Origin: JBBROS01 sp965199595
Lineage (GTDB): Bacteria > Pseudomonadota > Alphaproteobacteria > Acetobacterales > Acetobacteraceae
Assembly: GCA_965199595.1 (NCBI GenBank)
Contig: OZ241182.1
Coordinates: 744,001-808,000, forward strand
Reading direction: 5' to 3'
DNA length: 64,000 nucleotides
This document shows, in pieces, positions 22,660-30,272 of the stretch. Within the stretch, counting starts at the first letter, position 1, and the number at the start of each line of letters is the position of its first letter. The notes beneath the pieces are model-generated. The model searched no databases. It was not told where the DNA came from and was given only the letters and a program-made list of their open reading frames with translations. The position numbers were made by a program, and so were the translations under genes.

Positions 22660-23679
22660 ATGACCACGCCCGCCACACCGCTGCTGCAGATCGAGGGCCT
22701 CCGCACCGTGTTCAAGGCCACGCACGGCGACGTGCCGGCGGTGGATGGCGTGAGCCTCAGCGTGGCGAGGGGGCAGACGCTGGGGATCGTGGGGGAGAGC
22801 GGGTGCGGCAAGTCCATGCTGTCGCTGTCGGTGATGCGGCTGGTGCCGCCGCCGGGCCGGATCGCGGCGGGGCGCGTGCTGTTCGAGGGCCGGGACCTGG
22901 CGGCGCTCCCGGCCCCCGCCATGCGCGACATCCGCGGCGACCGCATCGCGATGATCTTCCAGGAGCCGATGACCAGCCTGAACCCCGTGTTCACCGTCGG
23001 CGACCAGATCACCGAGGCCATGCGCGCGCATGACCGCGGCGCCTCCAGGGCCCAGCTCAAGGCCCGCGCCATCGCCGCGCTGGACCGCGTCCGCATCCCC
23101 GCCGCGGCCCGGCGGTTCGAGGACTACCCGCACCAGATGTCCGGCGGCATGCGGCAGCGCGTGATGATCGCCATGGCGCTGTCCTGCGACCCCGACCTGC
23201 TGATCGCCGACGAGCCCACCACCGCGCTGGACGTGACGGTGCAGGCGCAGATCCTGGACCTGCTGCGCGACCTGCAGGCGCAGAGCGGCATGGCCATCAT
23301 CCTCATCACCCACGACCTGGGCGTGGTGGCGGAGATGGCGGACGAGGTGGCGGTGATGTACGCCGGCCGCGTGGTGGAGCGCACCACCGGCACCGCGATC
23401 TTCGACGACCCGCAGCATCCCTACACGCTGGGCCTGCTGGGCAGCATCCCCAAGATCGAGGAGGAGCGGGACCGGCTGCTGGCCATCGAGGGTTCGGTGC
23501 CGCCGCCCTTCGACCTGCCGGGCGGCTGCCGCTTCAACCCGCGCTGCGTGTTCGTGGCCGATGCCTGCCGCACCATCGACCCGCCGCTGCGCGACGTGGC
23601 GCTGGAGGGCGGGCCGCACCACCAGGCCGCCTGCATCCGCGCGCCCGTGGAACAGTTCGCCGGGGAGTTCGCTGCATGA
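22660..23679 (+). CDS. Oligopeptide-type ABC transporter ATPase (DppD/OppD family)
   Basis: ATPase of 339 residues. Walker A is GESGCGKS (about 46-53). The Q-loop is IFQEPMTSLNPVFTVG, the signature MSGGMRQRVMIAMAL, and Walker B LLIADEPTTALDVT. The C-terminal oligopeptide/dipeptide extension carries the cysteine-bearing GGCRFNPRCVFVADAC segment that binds an iron-sulfur cluster in some members. It would power import of peptides or similar solutes with its partner at 23676, overlapping by 4 nt. No DppB/DppC permease genes are adjacent, so the permease partner is unknown. Confidence 0.93.
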   Translation: MTTPATPLLQIEGLRTVFKATHGDVPAVDGVSLSVARGQTLGIVGESGCGKSMLSLSVMRLVPPPGRIAAGRVLFEGRDLAALPAPAMRDIRGDRIAMIFQEPMTSLNPVFTVGDQITEAMRAHDRGASRAQLKARAIAALDRVRIPAAARRFEDYPHQMSGGMRQRVMIAMALSCDPDLLIADEPTTALDVTVQAQILDLLRDLQAQSGMAIILITHDLGVVAEMADEVAVMYAGRVVERTTGTAIFDDPQHPYTLGLLGSIPKIEEERDRLLAIEGSVPPPFDLPGGCRFNPRCVFVADACRTIDPPLRDVALEGGPHHQAACIRAPVEQFAGEFAA

Positions 23680-24749
23680 GCGCACCGCTGCTGGAAGTGG
23701 ATAGCCTCGCCAAGCACTACCCGATGCGCCGCGGCGTGGTGATCGCCCGCACCGTGGGCAACGTGCGCGCGGTGGACGGCATCGGCTTCACCCTGCATCG
23801 CGGCGAGACCCTGGCGCTGGTGGGTGAGAGCGGCTGCGGCAAGAGCACCACCGCCCGGCTGGTGCTGCGGCTGATCGAGCCCACCGCGGGCACCGTGAGG
23901 TTCGAGGGCCAGGACATCACCGCGCTGGATGGCGCCAGGCTGCGCGCGCTGCGGCGGCGGATGCAGATCGTGTTCCAGGACCCCTTCGCCTCGCTCAACC
24001 CGCGCATGACGGTGGGCGAGATCCTCGAGGAGCCGCTGGTGGTGCACGCCATCGGCGACCAGGCGCAGCGCCGGGCCCGGGTGGCGGAGCTGCTGAACCT
24101 GGTGGGCCTCGCGCCGTATCACGCCGGACGCTACCCGCACGAGTTCAGCGGCGGCCAGCGCCAGCGCATCGGCATCGCGCGCGCCCTGGCGGTGGAGCCG
24201 GCGCTGGTGGTGCTGGACGAGCCGGTCAGCGCGCTGGACGTCAGCATCCAGGCGCAGGTGGTGAACCTGTTGAAGGACCTGCAGGGCCGGCTCGGCCTGT
24301 CCTACCTGTTCATCGCGCATGACCTGGCGGTGGTGAAGCATGTCGCGGACCGGGTGGCGGTGATGTATCTGGGCCGCATCGTGGAGGTGGGGCCCAAGGC
24401 GCAGGTGTTCGCCAATCCGCGCCACCCCTATACCCGCGTGCTGCTCTCCGCCATTCCACGGCCGGACCCGCACCGCAAGCTGGCGCGCCAGGTGCCGGGC
24501 GGCGACGTGCCCAGCCCGGCCAACATCCCGCCGGGCTGCCGGTTCCACACCCGCTGCGGGTATGTCATCGACCGCTGCCGGGCCGAAGACCCGGCGCTGC
24601 GCTCCATCGATGGACCGCACTTCTCCGCGTGCCACCGCGCCGAGGCGCTGCCGCCGCAGCCGGAGCTGGGCGCCGCGCACGACATGCCGCCCGCCGCGGC
24701 AAGGCGCCTGGCGCTCTATGCCGAACGCCGTGCTATGGTGACGGCATGA
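23676..24749 (+). CDS. Oligopeptide-type ABC transporter ATPase (DppF/OppF family)
   Basis: Partner ATPase, 357 residues. Walker A is GESGCGKST, the Q-loop QIVFQDPFASLNPRMTVGE, the signature FSGGQRQRIGIARAL, and Walker B LVVLDEPVSALDVS. A C-terminal oligopeptide extension GCRFHTRCGYVIDRC follows. The order DppD-DppF matches peptide transport operons. It overlaps both neighbours with ATGA junctions (23676-23679 and 24746-24749), so the four-gene set 21839-25933 is translated as one unit. That ties the transport ATPases to an aldolase and a dehydrogenase, which hints at uptake and breakdown of one substrate class. Confidence 0.93.
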   Translation: MSAPLLEVDSLAKHYPMRRGVVIARTVGNVRAVDGIGFTLHRGETLALVGESGCGKSTTARLVLRLIEPTAGTVRFEGQDITALDGARLRALRRRMQIVFQDPFASLNPRMTVGEILEEPLVVHAIGDQAQRRARVAELLNLVGLAPYHAGRYPHEFSGGQRQRIGIARALAVEPALVVLDEPVSALDVSIQAQVVNLLKDLQGRLGLSYLFIAHDLAVVKHVADRVAVMYLGRIVEVGPKAQVFANPRHPYTRVLLSAIPRPDPHRKLARQVPGGDVPSPANIPPGCRFHTRCGYVIDRCRAEDPALRSIDGPHFSACHRAEALPPQPELGAAHDMPPAAARRLALYAERRAMVTA

Positions 24750-25933
24750 TCTCGACCCTGGTTTCCCCCCGCGTCATGCGCGTGGGCGGCGGTGCGGTGG
24801 CGCAGGTGGCGGAGGTGCTGGCCGTGCTCGGCCTGTCGCGCCCGCTGGTGGTGACGGACCCCTACATGGTGTCCTCCGGCCTGGTGCGCCGCTGCCTGGA
24901 CCCGCTGGAGGCGGCGGGCGTCGCGGTGACGGTGTTCAGCGACACCGTGCCGGAGCCGACGGACACCGTGGTCGAGGCCGGGGTGGCGGCGCTGGCGGCA
25001 GGTGCGTTCGACTGCCTGATCGCGTTCGGCGGCGGCTCGCCGATCGATACCGCGAAGGCCATGGCGATCCTGGCGGAGGGCCGGGCCACGCGGCCGGACG
25101 TGCTGATGCGGGACCTGAAGGTGCCGGTGGCCAATGACCGCGCCCGCCTGCCCGTGATCGCGATCCCCACCACCGCCGGCACCGGCAGCGAGGCGACGCG
25201 CTTCACCGTGATCACCGATACCGAACGCGGCGAGAAGATGCTGATCGCCGGTCTGGGCGCGCTGCCCCTGGCCGCGGTCGTGGATTACGAGCTGACCTTC
25301 ACCGTGCCGAAGCGGATCACCGCCGATACCGGGGTGGACAGCCTGACGCATGCGCTGGAGGCCTATGTGTCGCGCCGGGCCAACCCGTATTCGGACACGC
25401 AGGCGCTGGCGGCGATGCGGCTGATCGGCCTGAACCTGCGCACCGCCTATGCCGAGCCCGGCAATGCCGCGGCGCGGGAGGCGATGATGCTGGGCGCCAT
25501 GCAGGCCGGCATCGCCTTCACCAACAGCTCGGTGGCGCTGGTGCACGGCATGTCACGGCCGATCGGCGCGCAGTTCCATGTGCCGCACGGGCTGAGCAAC
25601 GCCATGCTGCTGCCGGCCATCACCCGCTTCGGGCTGGCGGCAGCGGAGGCGCGCTATGCCGAGGCCTCGCGGGTGATCGGCTTCGCTGCCGCCGGCGACG
25701 CGGATGCGGTGGCGGCGGAGAAGCTGGCCGAGGGCCTGGCCCTGCTGAACCAGGAGCTGGACGTGCCGACACCGGCGGGCTTCGGCATCGACAAGGCAGC
25801 CTGGGATGCAGCGCTGCCGCTGATGGCGGACCAGGCGCTGGCGTCCGGCAGCCCCGGCAACAATCCGCGCGTGCCGGAAAAGGATGAGATCGTGGCGCTG
25901 TATCAGGTGGTCTGGTCGGGCAACCGGCCGTAA
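24746..25933 (+). CDS. Iron-containing (group III) alcohol dehydrogenase
   Basis: NAD(P)-dependent alcohol or hydroxy-acid dehydrogenase of 395 residues. The nucleotide site is GGGSPIDTAKA (about 95-105) and the metal-binding region runs from GTGSEATRFTVITD to DSLTHALEAYVSRRANP. The metal ligands include histidines in LVHGMSRPIGAQFHVPHG. The substrate is not predicted. The ATG at 24746 overlaps the stop codon of the upstream ATPase gene, so expression is coupled. Downstream it converges on the D-aminopeptidase-like gene across an 80 bp gap with no clear hairpin. Confidence 0.92.
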   Translation: MISTLVSPRVMRVGGGAVAQVAEVLAVLGLSRPLVVTDPYMVSSGLVRRCLDPLEAAGVAVTVFSDTVPEPTDTVVEAGVAALAAGAFDCLIAFGGGSPIDTAKAMAILAEGRATRPDVLMRDLKVPVANDRARLPVIAIPTTAGTGSEATRFTVITDTERGEKMLIAGLGALPLAAVVDYELTFTVPKRITADTGVDSLTHALEAYVSRRANPYSDTQALAAMRLIGLNLRTAYAEPGNAAAREAMMLGAMQAGIAFTNSSVALVHGMSRPIGAQFHVPHGLSNAMLLPAITRFGLAAAEARYAEASRVIGFAAAGDADAVAAEKLAEGLALLNQELDVPTPAGFGIDKAAWDAALPLMADQALASGSPGNNPRVPEKDEIVALYQVVWSGNRP

Positions 25934-26012
25934 CGGGGCTGCGGACGCGCTGACGGCGCGGACTGGCCGGGCGCGGCCACGTCGTCCGGCAGGTGCCCCG
26001 GGCTCGGTCTGG

Positions 26013-27623
26013 TCAAGGGTCGATGCGGTCGTAGCGCACCCGCCTGGCCCGGCCGCCATTCACCTCCAGCGCCACCACGGCCCCTGCCTCCCGCAGCACC
26101 TTCACGTCCAACCAGGCGCGGAACAGCGTGCCGGGCACGACCACGCGGACCACGTCGCCCTCGATGGGCTCGACCGGCCAGGGCGCCCCGGCCGCGACGG
26201 GACCGCGGGACTGCACGGTGGCGCCGTCGATGGTCCAGGTCGCCGCCATCTCCGGGCTGTGGAACATGCCCGGCAGGTCGGCTGGCACCACGGCGCCCGG
26301 CGCCACGCGGTGCCACCGCGACACATGCCCGGCGTCCTGCTCCACCTCGATCGCGTCCGGCCCCATCGCGCGTACCGCGAACACGCTGCTGCTGCGCGGC
26401 GCGGCAAGGCGTCCATCGGGCATCGGCATGGCGGTCACCACCAGCCCGTTGCTGGCCAGCGTCGGCTGCCCGGCGGCGTTCACCGCGATGTCCACCGTGG
26501 CGCTGCTGACCGGGTCGAGGTAGCGGCCCGCCAGCGCCTGCAGCGCGGCCGCGGTGGGCATCGCCGCGTGGGGCGTGGTAGGCATGGCCGCGCGGGGCGT
26601 GGTGGCGGGCGCGGTCTCCAGCAGGATGTCGAGCACCTGGTGAGCCAGCAGGTTCGGGTCGGCATTGCCGGCGTTGCTGATGGCGATCACCGTGAGATCC
26701 AGGCCGGGCACGCGCAGGAACTCGGTCTTGTAGCCGGGCCACAGGCCGCCATGGCTGACGGTGCCGTGGCCGCGGTAGGGCCGCACCACCTGGCCGCGGG
26801 CATAGCGGTTCTCGGTGCCGTTGAGGAACGGGGTCTGGTGCGCCAGCGCCGGGGCCAGCCAGCCATCGCCGACCCGGCCCGTGACCAGCGCGCGGTCCCA
26901 CAGCGCCAGGTCGATGACGCTGGAGACCAGCCCGCCCTCGCCGCCCAGCGGGAAGGCGTGTGGGGCGCGCCGCCACCCCTCATCGGCCGGGAAGTAGCCG
27001 GTTGCGAGGTGCGGGATGGTGATGGAGGTGTCGGGCGTGTGCCGGGTCGCGGTCATGCCGAGCGGGGCGAAGATGCGGCGGTCGAGGAAGGCGGCCAGGG
27101 TCTCGCCGGACAGCCGCTCGACGATCAGGCCGAGCAGCAGGAAGTTGGAGTTGCTGTAGAGGAAGCGGCTGCCGGGCGCGAAGTTGAGGCTGGTCTGGCG
27201 GCAGATGCCGTCGAGCAGCGCCTCCGCCGGGATCGGTGTGCCGAGATCGGCGCCGCCCTGCCGCTGGATCTCCAGCATGTCGCGGATGCCGGAGGTGTTG
27301 TGCATCAGGTGCGCGACGGTGACGCCCTGCTCCGGCAGCTCCGGCAGGTGGGTGCGGACCGGGTCGTCCAGCCGCAGCAGGCCCTCATGGGCCAGCATCA
27401 GGATGGCGGCGCAGGTGAACTGCTTGCTGACGGAGGCGATGCGGAACCGCGTATCCGGCCCGATCGGCACCGCGTGCTCCACGCTCGCCAGCCCGGCGCT
27501 GCGATGCAGGGTGAGGGCGCCCGCCTGGACGATGCCGAGGGTGAGGCCGGGCCCGATGTCGCCGGACCAGGGTTGCAGCAGATGCCCGACCCGGCGGTCC
27601 AGCAGCGTGAGGTCCAGGTTCAT
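26013..27623 (-). CDS. Serine hydrolase, D-aminopeptidase-like (beta-lactamase fold, S12)
   Basis: 536 residues, no signal peptide. The penicillin-binding fold motifs are clear: SVSK (Ser64-Lys67), Y156-S-N158 and HGG at 291-293. Text around them (ASVSKQFTCA, HNTSGIRD, FAPGSRFLYSNSNF, RRIFAPLGM) closely follows the D-aminopeptidase of Ochrobactrum, which I know from established sequence. Also as in that enzyme, the catalytic domain (about 1-330) is followed by two small beta-barrel-like domains. It may release N-terminal D-residues from peptides or act as an esterase. The interdomain linker near 340-355 holds a duplicated 8-residue unit. Confidence 0.82.
   Translation of the reverse strand: MNLDLTLLDRRVGHLLQPWSGDIGPGLTLGIVQAGALTLHRSAGLASVEHAVPIGPDTRFRIASVSKQFTCAAILMLAHEGLLRLDDPVRTHLPELPEQGVTVAHLMHNTSGIRDMLEIQRQGGADLGTPIPAEALLDGICRQTSLNFAPGSRFLYSNSNFLLLGLIVERLSGETLAAFLDRRIFAPLGMTATRHTPDTSITIPHLATGYFPADEGWRRAPHAFPLGGEGGLVSSVIDLALWDRALVTGRVGDGWLAPALAHQTPFLNGTENRYARGQVVRPYRGHGTVSHGGLWPGYKTEFLRVPGLDLTVIAISNAGNADPNLLAHQVLDILLETAPATTPRAAMPTTPHAAMPTAAALQALAGRYLDPVSSATVDIAVNAAGQPTLASNGLVVTAMPMPDGRLAAPRSSSVFAVRAMGPDAIEVEQDAGHVSRWHRVAPGAVVPADLPGMFHSPEMAATWTIDGATVQSRGPVAAGAPWPVEPIEGDVVRVVVPGTLFRAWLDVKVLREAGAVVALEVNGGRARRVRYDRIDP
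26557..26604. repeat. 24-bp direct duplication in coding sequence
   Basis: Two tandem 24-bp units, 26557-26580 and 26581-26604, differing at only a few bases. Each encodes an 8-residue unit read on the reverse strand as TTP(R/H)AAMP. It sits between the catalytic and first C-terminal domain of the D-aminopeptidase-like protein and keeps the frame. Confidence 0.8.
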
Positions 27624-27663
27624 CCGCCATCTCCGTCGGGGGTGGCGGCAGTCTAACGCGTGC

Positions 27664-27694
27664 GGCCCGGCCCGGCCATCAGCGGGGCCGGGCC
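27664..27694 (-). terminator. GC-rich hairpin after the PEP-CTERM gene
   Basis: Stem GGCCCGGCCC (27664-27673) pairs with GGGCCGGGCC (27685-27694) around an 11-nt loop. It lies 10 nt past the stop codon of the PEP-CTERM gene and before the D-aminopeptidase-like gene on the same strand. There is no T run, so it is a possible but not proven terminator. Confidence 0.5.
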
Positions 27695-27704
27695 GGCGTG
27701 GGGC

Positions 27705-29075
27705 TCAGGCGTGGCGGCGGCGCAGCAGGCCGGCGAGGCCGACCATGCCGCCCAGCAGAGCGAGCGAGGCGGGCTCCGGCACGGCGGTCAGGGTATCGGC
27801 GACGGGCGCGAAGGCGATGCCGCGCACATTGGTGCCCGCCGCCGCGGTGTAGATGGTGCTGAAGGCCTCGCCGGCGGCTGGGATGGTCTGGCTCATCAGA
27901 TCGTTCAGCGCGAAGACGTAGGTGGGGTCCAGGTCGCCCACGGTCGCGTTGGTGGCGAAGAACGAGACGTTGTCGCCCGAGACGCTGGCGGCAAGGCCGA
28001 TGAGGCCGGTGGTGCCGGCGGTCATGGCGTTGTTGACCAGGTTGAGCCCGGCCGAGATGGTGTATTGCAATGCCCAGGTGCCGTTGGTCAGCACCCACTT
28101 CTGCAGCCCGCCATCGCCTTCACCGGCCGCGCCGGCGTTGCCGTTCTTCGGCTTGCCGTCATCGGCGATGTACAGCGTGCCGGGCGAGGCGAAGAAGAAG
28201 CTTTCCGGCGCCAGATAGACCGTGGTGCCGATGCGGTTGTTGTTGATGCCATTCGCCTGCGCCGCGGTGAGCGTGACGGTCGGCCCGATTCCGTTGAGGT
28301 TCTTGGGCGCCGTGGCCGCCGTCGGCAGGGCGGCGCCGTAGGAGGAGAGGGTGGCGGACTTGTTGGTGGAGGTGTTGCGGCCGACGAACAGCTGGCCGTT
28401 CATGACCTGGACCGCTCGGGTGTCGGTGCTGGTGTCGATCGCCGTGGCGCTGCTGGCGCCCTTCTGCGCCAGGAACACGCCGCCGGTCGTGTCGCCCTTC
28501 ACGCCCTGGCCCGAGACGTAGAAGCTGCTGCCGTCCACAGTGGCGACGCTGCGCGGGTTGTTGGTGTTGAACACGTTGTAGAGCGCCGTGCTGGTGTCCA
28601 CCGAACCGTCGGCGCCGATCGAGGCGACCACCCGCGGCACGGCGGTGGCGGTGCCGCCCCGGATGCTCGTGGTCTGCGCCAGGGCTGCGTTGCCATACGT
28701 GGCGGCGCCACCGGCATTGTAGGCGGCGGCGTTGACGCCGTAGCCTGCGATCGCCAGCGAATGCCCGTCCGCCGAGCGCGTCAGCGCCCCTTCGGAGGAG
28801 GAGCCGTATTCGCCGGAGATGGCGTTCTGCGTGACGCCGTTCACCACGCCCGAGGTCTGCGGCAGCACCATCAACCCGGCGGCCTGGCCGGTCCGCGTCA
28901 GCTGCTGCAGAACGATGGGCGTGCCCTGGTTGTCGGTATAGGGCCCGCTGCCGTCACCATTGCCGACGATGCTGACGACGAGGTCGCCCGGGGTGAACAC
29001 CAGCGCATGGGCCGAAACGCTGCCGAGGAGGAGTGGCACGGACGCGAGCAGGGCAGGCTTCAGCAGTGAGGACAT
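27705..29075 (-). CDS. PEP-CTERM sorting domain protein
   Basis: Exported protein of 456 residues. The signal peptide covers about 1-24 (SVSAHA). The mature protein is rich in Gly, Ala, Thr, Asn and Ser with possible repeat-like beta segments and resembles no enzyme. The C-terminus is a textbook sorting signal: VPEPASLALLGG, a hydrophobic helix, and LRRRHA. Such proteins are cut and released or anchored by exosortase, usually along with exopolysaccharide. No exosortase (EpsH/XrtA) is present in the window, so it must be encoded elsewhere. The gene is transcribed alone: 128 bp separate it from cyoD upstream. Confidence 0.9.
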   Translation of the reverse strand: MSSLLKPALLASVPLLLGSVSAHALVFTPGDLVVSIVGNGDGSGPYTDNQGTPIVLQQLTRTGQAAGLMVLPQTSGVVNGVTQNAISGEYGSSSEGALTRSADGHSLAIAGYGVNAAAYNAGGAATYGNAALAQTTSIRGGTATAVPRVVASIGADGSVDTSTALYNVFNTNNPRSVATVDGSSFYVSGQGVKGDTTGGVFLAQKGASSATAIDTSTDTRAVQVMNGQLFVGRNTSTNKSATLSSYGAALPTAATAPKNLNGIGPTVTLTAAQANGINNNRIGTTVYLAPESFFFASPGTLYIADDGKPKNGNAGAAGEGDGGLQKWVLTNGTWALQYTISAGLNLVNNAMTAGTTGLIGLAASVSGDNVSFFATNATVGDLDPTYVFALNDLMSQTIPAAGEAFSTIYTAAAGTNVRGIAFAPVADTLTAVPEPASLALLGGMVGLAGLLRRRHA

Positions 29076-29203
29076 TGAACGGTTCCCGAACCAGCTCCGG
29101 CGCCATCGCCGGATACGGTGCGCGGGATATCACGGCCGTGTCATGCCGGTGCGAAGGTTGGATGACAGTTCGGTGACAGAGCCGGTTCGGGTGACTGCAG
29201 CGC

Positions 29204-29614
29204 TCAACGCTGCATGCGCATCATCTGCTCCATGGGCATCATGTTGTGGTTGAGGTGCCCCATGATCCACAGCGAGCCGCCGATCACCAGGAACACGATC
29301 AGCACGCCGAAGGCCAGGGCCATGACGTTGTTGATGTTGTCCGGCCCCGTGGTGATGTGCAGGAAGAACACCAGGTGCACGCCCATCTGCGCGATGGCCA
29401 GCACGAACAGCGCGATCGGGATGCTCGGGCCCCAGACCAGCGAGGTGCCGGCCACCACGAAGGACATGACGGTGAGGCCGAGCGCCAGGCCCAGGCCGAC
29501 GACATAGCCGATCAGCCCCTTGCCGATGCTCTCGTTCTGGGTCTCGTCACCGGGGGCGGTGTCGGTGTGCAGCCGGTCCCCGTGTTGGCCCGTGCTGGCC
29601 TTGGCGTGGCTCAT
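29204..29614 (-). CDS. cyoD: Cytochrome o ubiquinol oxidase subunit IV
   Basis: Small integral membrane subunit of 136 residues with three helices (about 33-54, 62-82 and 96-117) containing IALFVLAIAQMGVHLVFFLHI, a family mark. It supports assembly of the oxidase. The ATG overlaps the cyoC stop codon (ATGA, 29611-29614). The N-terminus is longer and more polar than in E. coli. No cyoE (heme O synthase) follows; the next gene on this strand is the unrelated PEP-CTERM gene. Confidence 0.92.
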   Translation of the reverse strand: MSHAKASTGQHGDRLHTDTAPGDETQNESIGKGLIGYVVGLGLALGLTVMSFVVAGTSLVWGPSIPIALFVLAIAQMGVHLVFFLHITTGPDNINNVMALAFGVLIVFLVIGGSLWIMGHLNHNMMPMEQMMRMQR

Positions 29615-30264
29615 GCCCCTGCTCCATACAGATAGACGACGGTGAACAAGGCGACCCAGATGATGTCCAGCGCGTGCCAGAACAGGCTGAAGCACATGAC
29701 CCGGCGCAGGATCTCGGGCCGGGAGCCCTTGGCATAGACCTGCGCCATCATGGTCAGCAGCCAAAGCAGCCCGGCGGTGACGTGCAGGCCGTGGCAGCCG
29801 ACCAGGCTGAAGAAGGCGGAGAGGAAGGCGCTGCGGCTCGGCCCGGCGCCCTTGCCCACCATGTCCACGAACTCGATCACCTCAAGCCCGAGGAAGGCCG
29901 CACCCAGCACGAAGGTGACGGCCATGCCGCCGTAGAACAGCCAGGTCTTGCGTGCCTCGAGCCCGAGGCTCGCCATGCCGCAGGTGAAGCTGGAGGCGAG
30001 CAGGCACGCCGTCTCGATAGCGACGTTGCGGAGGTCGAACAGGTCCTTGCCGCCGGGGCCGCCGGCGGTCTCGTTGGACAGCACGGCGTAGGAGGCGAAG
30101 AACGCCGCGAACATGATGATGTCGCTGAGCAGGAAGATCCAGAAGCCGTAGCCCACGACGATGCGCTTTGACGCAAGGTCGTGTTCTCCGTGTTCGCTGA
30201 TATGCTGCCGCGTGCCGTCGTCATGGCCCAGCTGGTGCGGGTCGGCCCCCGCACCTGCGGCCAT
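29611..30264 (-). CDS. cyoC: Cytochrome o ubiquinol oxidase subunit III
   Basis: Membrane subunit of 217 residues with five helices, including FWIFLLSDIIMFAAFFASYAV, SLVGCHGLHVTAGLLWL and FWHALDIIWVALFTVVYL, all typical of heme-copper oxidase subunit III in quinol oxidases. The ATG at 30264 lies 8 nt after the cyoB stop. The N-terminal 30 residues are polar and His/Asp-rich. It is the third gene of cyoABCD. Confidence 0.93.
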   Translation of the reverse strand: MAAGAGADPHQLGHDDGTRQHISEHGEHDLASKRIVVGYGFWIFLLSDIIMFAAFFASYAVLSNETAGGPGGKDLFDLRNVAIETACLLASSFTCGMASLGLEARKTWLFYGGMAVTFVLGAAFLGLEVIEFVDMVGKGAGPSRSAFLSAFFSLVGCHGLHVTAGLLWLLTMMAQVYAKGSRPEILRRVMCFSLFWHALDIIWVALFTVVYLYGAGA

Positions 30265-30272
30265 GGTGCCGC

